Below, one piece after another: positions 5,735 to 10,978 of a stretch of DNA of 10,978 nt. The notes below the pieces were generated by a model, which did not search any database, was not told the origin of the DNA, and saw nothing but the letters and a program-made list of their open reading frames with translations. This stretch comes from Propionibacteriaceae bacterium (lineage in GTDB: Bacteria; Actinomycetota; Actinomycetes; Propionibacteriales; Propionibacteriaceae): contig JAUMYR010000093.1 of assembly GCA_030528545.1 (NCBI GenBank), positions 1 through 10,978 of the forward strand, in the 5' to 3' direction. Both the position numbers and the translations under genes were made by a program. Within the stretch, counting starts at the first letter, position 1. The number at the start of each line of letters is the position of its first letter.

Positions 5735-6802
5735 GTGGGCAGCGACAACGGCGCCGCCGCGGTCCGGCGGATCAACACGGCGGTCTGCTGGGCCGCCCTA
5801 CGCCGGCTGGGCGATGCCTCGGTCGCGGAACTCGCGGCCGCGGTGGGCCTGTCGAGGCCAACCACCCAACCGATCCTCCGGTGGCTGGCGACGCGCGGAC
5901 TAGCCACGCGCTCGGAATGGCGCACCGCCCATCCCGGACGCCCGGCGGAGCGTTACGCCTTCGTTTCTAGCCCGTTGCGCCTGGGCTGCCTGGACCTGCG
6001 GCGGGACGGGACAGTCCTGGGCGCCGAGATCGACTTCACTGGCCGGATGGTCAACGTGCGGATCATCCAGCCAGAACCGGGGGTCTGCGAACCCGAGGCA
6101 TGGTCGCTGGCCGCGGCTCGGGCGCTGCCGGCCGGTGAACTGGATGTCCTCGTGGTGTGCGTCCCCGGGGTCATCACCCCAGACGGCCGGATACTGCGGA
6201 TGCGATGTGTCCCACGGTGGGCTGGAAGGAGGCTAAGCGAGGTGCTGGCGCTGCCCAGCGCGGGCAGGCTCATCGCCGAGAACCACGTCAACATGGTCGC
6301 GCTGGCGGAATCCCGGATGGGCGCTGGGGCAGGCGCCGCCGACCAGCTCTATCTCCACATCGCGCGCAGGCTGAAGGCTGGCATCATCATCAACGGGCGG
6401 TTACACCGGGGTTCAATGTTCGCCGCTGGGGAGGGGACCTGCCTCAGTGAACCGTGCTGGCCTCTGGAGCCGGGAGCAACAGACCCGGTGAGCACGGCCA
6501 ACCGGCTACTGACGATGGTCGCCGAACCGCTCGCCGTCATGATCGCGACCCTGGACCCAGCGATCGTGGTGTTGGGCGGTCCCGGGGCAGAACTGGGCAG
6601 CGACCGGCTGAGGTGCCGCCTCGCCACGGCGGTCGGGGCCCAGTTCAGCGGTAGAGCAGAACCCGAGCTCAGGCTCGCGGCGCTCGGCGAACGTGCGGCG
6701 CTGTTCGGTGCCGCGATCCGCGTGATGGAAGAGGGCGGCGCGCTCGTCCTCGGTGGAGAACACGTCAGTGTACCTAATCCCTACCTGGAGGAGACACCAT
6801 GA
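5735..6802 (+). CDS. ROK-family transcriptional regulator (non-kinase type)
   Basis: A 355-residue protein with an N-terminal winged helix-turn-helix (about residues 10-65, including SVAELAAAVGLSRPTTQPIL) and a C-terminal ROK sugar-kinase-like domain. VVCVPGVITPDGRI, GIIINGRLHRGSMFAAGE and LDPAIVVLGG match the ROK pattern. The sugar-kinase catalytic Asp of the usual (E)NDAN motif is replaced by His184 (ENHVNMVALAE). The zinc motif CxCGxxGCxE is not recognisable; CLSEPCWPLEPG stands in its place. It should therefore bind DNA and perhaps a sugar effector but not phosphorylate sugars. The GTG start at 5735 follows AAGGAG by 5 bases. It overlaps the next gene by ATGA, so it is co-transcribed with, and probably regulates, the downstream sugar genes. 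The effector is unknown. Confidence 0.9.
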   Translation: MGSDNGAAAVRRINTAVCWAALRRLGDASVAELAAAVGLSRPTTQPILRWLATRGLATRSEWRTAHPGRPAERYAFVSSPLRLGCLDLRRDGTVLGAEIDFTGRMVNVRIIQPEPGVCEPEAWSLAAARALPAGELDVLVVCVPGVITPDGRILRMRCVPRWAGRRLSEVLALPSAGRLIAENHVNMVALAESRMGAGAGAADQLYLHIARRLKAGIIINGRLHRGSMFAAGEGTCLSEPCWPLEPGATDPVSTANRLLTMVAEPLAVMIATLDPAIVVLGGPGAELGSDRLRCRLATAVGAQFSGRAEPELRLAALGERAALFGAAIRVMEEGGALVLGGEHVSVPNPYLEETP

Positions 6803-7959
6803 CACTACGGATCGGCGTTGCTGGCGCCGGGGCCCGAGCCAAACTCGCCCAGCACGTGAAGGACCACGATGCCCGCGTCGTGGTGGCCGCCGAGCCTCAC
6901 CCAGACGCCGCGGCCCGGGTATCCCGCATCGGTTCTGGTATCGAGGTCGTGGGCTCCCACCGTGAGCTTATCGAGCACGGGATCGACGCTGCCTTCGTGC
7001 TGACTCCCGATGACACGCACGCAGCCATCACCATCGACCTGCTGCGGGCAGGCATCCCGGTATTCCTGGAGAAACCGCTGGCGATCACGATCCCAGACGC
7101 CGACGCGGTCCTCGAGGCCGCCTATCAGACCGGGACCAGGCTTTACGTCGGGCACAACATGCGCCACATGCACGCTGTCCAGACCATGCACCGGCTGATC
7201 GGAGAGGGTGCGGTCGGTGAGGTCAAGGCCATCTGGTGCCGCCACTTCGTCGGCCACGGCGGGGACTACTATTTCAAGGACTGGCACGCCGAACGAGCCC
7301 GCGGGACGGGCCTGCTGCTGCAAAAGGGAGCCCACGACATCGACGTCATCCACTGGCTGGCTGGCTCGGTCACCCGGGAGGTCACGGCGATGGGCGAACT
7401 CATGGTGTACGGAAACAACTCCCACCGGGGAGACAATTCTTCCTCGCTGATGCACGACTGGTTCGACCGCGATGTCTACCCACCGAGCCGGTTGCGGGGA
7501 CTGAACCGGGTGATCGATGTCGAGGACCTGTCGATGATGCTGATGCGGCTCGACTCGGGGGTGCTCGCCTCCTACCAGCAGTGTCACTTCTCGCCCGACT
7601 ACTGGCGCAACTACACGGTGATCGGCAACGAAGGACGCATCGAGAACTTCGGGGACTCAGAGGGCGGGGTCGTCAAGCTATGGAACACCCGCTCCGATTA
7701 CCGGGCCGACGCCGACCGGGAGTATCCGATCCTGAGGGACGGGGCCAACCACCACGAGGCGGACGCCCTCACCGTCGCGGAGTTCCTCAGCTTCGTCCGG
7801 CATGGGGGCCCGACCGAGACCAGCCCTCTCGGCGCCCGCGACGCTGTCGCCGCCGGGATCGCCGCGACTCAATCGCTGCGCGCAGGTTCGCTGCCACAGC
7901 GGGTCCCCAGGGTCTCGGCCGAACTGGAACACTACTTCACCCACGATCAGAGCAGATAG
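6799..7959 (+). CDS. Gfo/Idh/MocA-family NAD(P)-dependent oxidoreductase
   Basis: A 386-residue cytoplasmic dehydrogenase. The N-terminal Rossmann fold begins LRIGVAGAGARAKLAQH (dinucleotide loop GAGARA), with LTPDDTHAAITIDLLRAGIP near 72-90. The family's EKPLAI motif follows at 91-96, with Lys92 in the position implicated in catalysis. GHNMRHMHAV leads into the C-terminal alpha/beta domain, and KGAHDIDVIHWLAG (176-189) supplies the Asp/His active-site segment. Members oxidise or reduce sugars, inositols and sugar acids; substrate cannot be assigned from the motifs. The ATG at 6799 follows GGAGGAG by 5 bases and overlaps the regulator's stop (ATGA), so translation is coupled. The GH76 glycosidase gene follows after 94 bases, so a role in catabolism of a released or imported sugar is likely (inference). 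Confidence 0.93.
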   Translation: MTLRIGVAGAGARAKLAQHVKDHDARVVVAAEPHPDAAARVSRIGSGIEVVGSHRELIEHGIDAAFVLTPDDTHAAITIDLLRAGIPVFLEKPLAITIPDADAVLEAAYQTGTRLYVGHNMRHMHAVQTMHRLIGEGAVGEVKAIWCRHFVGHGGDYYFKDWHAERARGTGLLLQKGAHDIDVIHWLAGSVTREVTAMGELMVYGNNSHRGDNSSSLMHDWFDRDVYPPSRLRGLNRVIDVEDLSMMLMRLDSGVLASYQQCHFSPDYWRNYTVIGNEGRIENFGDSEGGVVKLWNTRSDYRADADREYPILRDGANHHEADALTVAEFLSFVRHGGPTETSPLGARDAVAAGIAATQSLRAGSLPQRVPRVSAELEHYFTHDQSR

Positions 7960-7971
7960 GTGCGAGGCGGC

Positions 7972-8053
7972 GCCCCGTGCCCGCCTTAGGATCGTTCCAT
8001 GTGGGATACCGCCTCACCAGAAAGTCCATCGCACCCCCGGATCGGATACCACG
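7972..8053 (+). promoter_or_regulatory. Short gap before GH76, with -10-like TAGGAT and a possible leaderless ATG
   Basis: The gap holds TAGGAT, then 6 bases, then ATG at 7999. This is the pattern of actinobacterial leaderless transcripts, where the -10 sits directly before the start codon. The ATG opens a 22-codon frame (begins MWDTASPESP) ending in TGA at 8065-8067, out of frame with GH76 and overlapping its start. AGGCGG and CCGCCT near 7965-7988 can form a small hairpin, without a T-run. Thus GH76 may have its own promoter in addition to read-through. Confidence 0.3.
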
Positions 8054-9106
8054 ATGAGACCCCGTGACGCCCAGGTGCGCGCCGCCTTGTCCGAACAGGC
8101 GGTGCTCGGCCGGTTCTCTCGCCGGTTGTGGGCGATCCCGAGGACCAGAGTGGGCGTCGTCGGGTGGCCCGCGACCACGATAGAGCGGCTGGCCCTGCGC
8201 TGGCATTACTGGTGGCAGGCCCACCTGCTCGACTGCCTAGTGGACGCAGAACTGAGATCGCCCAGCCGGGCGCGGGCCCGCCTCGCCAAGGCGCTGGTGC
8301 GGGGCAACCTGATCCGCAACGGATTCGGGTTCACCAACCGTTACTACGACGACATGGCGTGGTGGGCGCTGGCTCTCCACCGGGCGAACCAGACCTTTGG
8401 GGCACGCTATCGCCTGGGCCCGATCCTGCGGGCCTGTCGCGCCGCGATCCGGCCAGACGGGGCCATCCCGTGGCGGCGCGGAGACAGCTTTCTCAACGCC
8501 CCAGCGAACGGCCCGGTCGCGATCCTGCTGGCCCGCACCGGTCACCGCGGGCCCGCGGGCGATATGGCCGAATGGGTACACCAGCATCTGCTGCTCGACA
8601 GCGGTCTGATCGCCGACGGCGTGGTCGAGAAGGACAACCAGTTCGTTCGGGACGAGACGCTCTACACCTATTGCCAGGGCGTCATGCTCGGGGCCGAGCT
8701 GGAACTCGATTCCCCGCAGTCAGCACAACGGGTCGAGAACCTCGTCCAGGCGGTCAGCGAGCATCTGGCCAAGGACGGGGTCATCGTCGGGCACGGGGGA
8801 GGCGACGGGGGACTATTCAGCGGTATCCTCGCCCGCTACCTGGCGCTGGTCGCGACCCGGGCGTCAAGTGCTGGGGCCCGGCGAATGGCCGCCGGGCTAA
8901 TCCTGGCCTCGGCCGATGCCGTCTGGGAGATGTCGGCAGATCCGGGCGACGGCTGGCCACTGTTCGGCCACCAGTGGAACCTCCCCGCAGTGGTGCCCCG
9001 GGCCGGGCGAGTTAGCCCGGACGCCGGGGCGATTGAGCGGGACCTGTCGGTGCAGCTGTCTGGCTGGATGCTGATGGAGTCCGCCGCCCTGCTGGGGCGC
9101 CGCTAA
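8054..9106 (+). CDS. GH76-family glycosidase-like protein (alpha-1,6-mannanase fold)
   Basis: A 350-residue protein. Residues 97-100 (YYDD), within NRYYDDMAWWALAL, match the adjacent catalytic aspartates of glycoside hydrolase family 76. WHYWWQAHLLDCLVDA upstream and YTYCQGVMLGAELEL (204-218) also fit the family's alpha/alpha-barrel motifs. Characterised GH76 enzymes cut alpha-1,6-mannan. No signal peptide or anchor is visible, so it probably acts in the cytoplasm, perhaps on imported oligosaccharides; this differs from secreted mannanases. The start at ATG 8054 (MRPRDAQVRAALSEQ) is chosen because the upstream extension of the frame overlaps the oxidoreductase gene and looks non-coding. The ribosome site is weak, so the start is only moderately sure. 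Its TAA overlaps the stop of the convergent permease gene. Substrate and activity are inferred. Confidence 0.82.
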   Translation: MRPRDAQVRAALSEQAVLGRFSRRLWAIPRTRVGVVGWPATTIERLALRWHYWWQAHLLDCLVDAELRSPSRARARLAKALVRGNLIRNGFGFTNRYYDDMAWWALALHRANQTFGARYRLGPILRACRAAIRPDGAIPWRRGDSFLNAPANGPVAILLARTGHRGPAGDMAEWVHQHLLLDSGLIADGVVEKDNQFVRDETLYTYCQGVMLGAELELDSPQSAQRVENLVQAVSEHLAKDGVIVGHGGGDGGLFSGILARYLALVATRASSAGARRMAAGLILASADAVWEMSADPGDGWPLFGHQWNLPAVVPRAGRVSPDAGAIERDLSVQLSGWMLMESAALLGRR

Positions 9107-9972
9107 CTAACCGCGACCCGGGCCCGGCGGGCCCGGCGGTTGAGCAACACCACGGCCTGCACGACCAGGAAGGTAAGCCCGTAGAACACCGCCAGGCCCG
9201 ACGAGGTGGCCGCGTCCAGCCAGTACGCCACCCAGAACCCGGCGACGGCATTACTCACCGCGACCACGCTCACGACCGTGAACATGACCGGCAGGCTGCG
9301 GCTGACCAGCTGCGCGACGGCGGCGGGGACGATCATCAGCGCGACCACCAGCACCGCACCCGCGGCGTAGAAGCTCGCGGTGATCGTGACCGACACCAGC
9401 AGCATCATCGCCTGGTTCAGCAGGCGCACCCGAAGCCCCATGGTCGTCGCCAGCTCCCGGTCGAAGGTGATGAGCTTGAGCTGCCTGTGGAACAGCGCCA
9501 GGAAGACGATATTGAGCAGCAGTACCCCGCCCATCACCCACAGGTACTGGGGACCCAGGTCGGTCCCGCCGATCTGGAGCGGCAAAAAAGCGGCCAGATT
9601 GAGGTCTCCGACCAGGATCGCAGACTCCGAGACCGCGACCTGGGAGAACCTGGTGCTGACCAGGATGACACCGATGCTGAACAGGGCGGGGAAGATCAGG
9701 CCCTGCGGGCCGTCGCCCGAGATCAGCCCGGTCGATTCCAGGAACTCCGCGCCCATGACCACCAGCATGCCCATGAGGGCCGCGCCGAGGATTGACCAGG
9801 GGGAGTGCAGCGTCCCCGAGGCGACGGCGGCGACGACGATGCCGGGTAGCACCGAATGGCTGATGGCGTCGGTCAGCATGGACTGGCGGCGCAGCACCAG
9901 CCATACACCGGGCAGGGCACAGGCCAGCGCGGTGACCACGGCCAGGATCATGACCCAGGTGGCAAAACTCAT
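9103..9972 (-). CDS. Metal ABC transporter permease (ABC-3 family), second permease
   Basis: A 289-residue inner-membrane protein with about eight hydrophobic segments, beginning MSFATWVMILAVVTALACAL. LPGVWLVLRRQSMLTDAISHSVLPGI is the family's N-terminal signature. The loop FDRELATTMGLRVRLLNQ is the segment that contacts the ATPase in this family, and GAVLVVALMIVPAAVAQL is also typical. Relatives (TroD, SitD, MntD, ZnuB) move Mn, Zn or Fe with a lipoprotein-bound metal. The ATG at 9972 has GGAGGG upstream and overlaps the stop of the preceding permease by ATGA; the long upstream extension of the frame is overlap with that gene. It ends in TAG, 4 bases into the convergent GH76 gene. The metal is undetermined; two different permeases per operon favour manganese or iron. 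Confidence 0.92.
   Translation of the reverse strand: MSFATWVMILAVVTALACALPGVWLVLRRQSMLTDAISHSVLPGIVVAAVASGTLHSPWSILGAALMGMLVVMGAEFLESTGLISGDGPQGLIFPALFSIGVILVSTRFSQVAVSESAILVGDLNLAAFLPLQIGGTDLGPQYLWVMGGVLLLNIVFLALFHRQLKLITFDRELATTMGLRVRLLNQAMMLLVSVTITASFYAAGAVLVVALMIVPAAVAQLVSRSLPVMFTVVSVVAVSNAVAGFWVAYWLDAATSSGLAVFYGLTFLVVQAVVLLNRRARRARVAVS
9118..9136. terminator. Perfect GC hairpin just past the GH76 stop
   Basis: CCGGGCCC, loop GGC, GGGCCCGG forms an 8-bp all-GC stem 11 bases downstream of the GH76 stop, inside the last codons (Ala/Arg-rich tail) of the convergent permease gene. No T-run follows on either strand, so it is at best a pause or Rho-assisted site. It may simply reflect the codon content of an Ala-Arg repeat. 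Confidence 0.3.
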
Positions 9973-10874
9973 GATTGCCCTCCTGACAGTGCCAGACGCT
10001 GGCGCCGCCGCGACAGGGCAACGAGCAGCAGGCTGCGCCGCGGCGCGAAGAGCAGCGAGATCGCGGCGATCGCGGTGAGGACCAGCACGATGACCGGCCC
10101 GGTCGGGACGCGCCCGATGCTCACCGAGATCCAGGCGCCGAGGGCGGCACCGAGGGCCCCGAAGACCCCCGACAGCACCACCATCGGCCCGACCCGCCGC
10201 GTCCACTGGCGTGCGGCGATCGGCGGGGCGACGGCCAGCGCGATCATGAGCACGAGGCCGACGGCCTTGACCCCGATCACCACCGACAGCACCACCACGG
10301 TATTGAGCACCACCGAGAGCACCTTTGGCGAATACCCGAGGGTCGTCGCATATTCGGCATCGAAGCAGCCCAGGGTCAGCTCCTTGAAACAGGCCACGGC
10401 GACCGTGAAGGTGATGACCGCGACGACGGCCGCGGAGGCGATGTCGGCGAAGGTCAGATGGGACGCGCTACCGAAGAGGTAGTCCACGAGGCCGCCCTTG
10501 TTGGCGAAGTTGCTGCCCAGGATCACCCGGTGCAGCACCATGCCGCCGCCGAAGAACAAGGCCAGCATGATCGCCATGGCGGCATCGACCTTCGTGACCG
10601 AGACCTGCGGCAGCCACTCGATCAGCGCGAGCGCCACCAGCGAGATGACCGAGGCGCCGATGATGAGCACCCAGCTGGCCCGGCCATCGAAGCCGAGCCA
10701 GCTGGCGACCATGAATGCCAGCATCGTGCCGCCGATCGCCGAGTGGGAGACCACATCGGCCAGCAGTGACTGTTTGCGCAGGTAGGCGAAGGTGCCCAGC
10801 GCTCCCGCGGTGAACCCGATGATGACGGTGCCGAGGAGCATGGACCGGTAGGTGTGGTCCAGCAGCAGGTTCAT
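9969..10874 (-). CDS. Metal ABC transporter permease (ABC-3 family), first permease
   Basis: A 301-residue multi-spanning membrane protein starting MNLLLDHTYRSMLLGTVIIG. The family signature GALGTFAYLRKQSLLADVVSHSAIGG lies at about 25-50, and FDAEYATTLGYSPKVLSVVLN is the ATPase-contact loop. VGLVLMIALAVAPPIAARQW follows, as in TroC, SitC and MntC proteins. It is clearly a different sequence from the downstream permease, so the transporter is built from two unlike permeases, as in Tro/Sit/Mnt systems for Mn, Fe or Zn. The ATG at 10874 overlaps the ATPase stop by ATGA, and the stop at 9969 overlaps the next permease start in the same way, giving a tightly coupled operon. The metal-binding protein and any DtxR/MntR-type operator lie outside the window. 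Confidence 0.93.
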   Translation of the reverse strand: MNLLLDHTYRSMLLGTVIIGFTAGALGTFAYLRKQSLLADVVSHSAIGGTMLAFMVASWLGFDGRASWVLIIGASVISLVALALIEWLPQVSVTKVDAAMAIMLALFFGGGMVLHRVILGSNFANKGGLVDYLFGSASHLTFADIASAAVVAVITFTVAVACFKELTLGCFDAEYATTLGYSPKVLSVVLNTVVVLSVVIGVKAVGLVLMIALAVAPPIAARQWTRRVGPMVVLSGVFGALGAALGAWISVSIGRVPTGPVIVLVLTAIAAISLLFAPRRSLLLVALSRRRQRLALSGGQS

Positions 10875-10978
10875 GCCGCGACCAGCCCGTAGGCGAGGCG
10901 TACGTGGTCTTCGCTGAATGCCTCAGCGGTCGGCCCGGCGCTCACCACGCGCCGGTTGATGAGGGCCGTCCAGTCGCA
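10871..10978 (-). CDS. Metal ABC transporter ATP-binding protein, C-terminal fragment
   Basis: The last 35 codons of a gene that begins beyond the window's right edge. LINRRVVSAGPTAEAFSED followed by HVRLAYG is the typical end of the ATPase subunit in Mn/Zn/Fe ABC importers, after the H-loop region. The TGA overlaps the ATG of the first permease. The Walker motifs are outside the window, so the call rests on the C-terminal pattern and on the two permease genes that follow. Confidence 0.82.
   Translation of the reverse strand, partial: CDWTALINRRVVSAGPTAEAFSEDHVRLAYGLVAA

Noticed and set aside
6805..7587. Minus-strand 260-codon frame opposite the oxidoreductase
   Set aside because: Antisense shadow; the plus-strand frame holds the Rossmann and EKP motifs.
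7802..8053. Upstream extension of the GH76 frame
   Set aside because: It overlaps the oxidoreductase gene in another frame and shows no signal peptide or domain; the start at 8054 is preferred.
9380..10078. Plus-strand 232-codon frame opposite the permeases
   Set aside because: Low-complexity Ser/Thr/Arg composition, antisense to two well-supported membrane proteins.
9972..10206. Upstream extension of the second permease to an ATG at 10206
   Set aside because: It overlaps the first permease in another frame and reads as Arg/Ala-rich noise; the ATG at 9972 has GGAGGG and the MSFATW membrane start.
1..10978. CRISPR arrays, tRNA or rRNA genes, insertion sequences
   Set aside because: No regularly spaced repeats, no tRNA-like cloverleaf or rRNA motifs, and no transposase frame or terminal repeats were seen.

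Overview
The window is GC-rich (about two-thirds G+C by eye), with GTG and TTG starts, ATGA-type gene overlaps and strong purine Shine-Dalgarno sites. This suggests a high-GC actinobacterium. A biotin-dependent pyruvate carboxylase and a succinate-exporter-like protein, each behind its own cobalamin riboswitch, would fit a propionic-acid bacterium (Propionibacteriaceae). That placement is an inference from gene content, not from a marker gene.

Layout. Positions 1-3374 (minus) hold almost all of a pyruvate carboxylase gene (pyc); its last few codons lie beyond position 1. Positions 3375-3939 are a long divergent intergenic region with two cobalamin riboswitches pointing away from each other: one on the minus strand (about 3511-3694) leading into pyc, one on the plus strand (about 3738-3850) leading into the next gene. 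Only about 44 bp separate the two aptamers, so the two promoters must be nearly superimposed. Each riboswitch is followed by a short possible leader ORF that ends at or against the start codon of the main gene. Positions 3940-5613 (plus) encode a YidE/AspT/SucE-family membrane carrier. Positions 5735-9106 (plus) hold a ROK-family regulator, a Gfo/Idh/MocA oxidoreductase (ATGA overlap with the regulator) and a GH76-family glycosidase, probably a sugar or glycan catabolic unit. Positions 9103-10978 (minus) are the distal end of a metal ABC transporter operon: two ABC-3 permeases and the C-terminus of the ATPase, all joined by 4-base overlaps. It runs convergently into the GH76 gene, and the two stop codons overlap.

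Main idea. In propionic fermentation, succinate goes to propionate through adenosylcobalamin-dependent methylmalonyl-CoA mutase, and oxaloacetate is regenerated by transcarboxylation from methylmalonyl-CoA. Without B12 that cycle stops: oxaloacetate must come from CO2 fixation (pyruvate carboxylase), and succinate becomes a terminal product that must be exported. Cobalamin riboswitches normally turn expression off when B12 binds. Placing both pyc and a succinate-exporter-like carrier under such switches would form a cofactor-sensing switch between propionate and succinate as end products. The riboswitches and gene families are read from the sequence; the physiological switch is inference.
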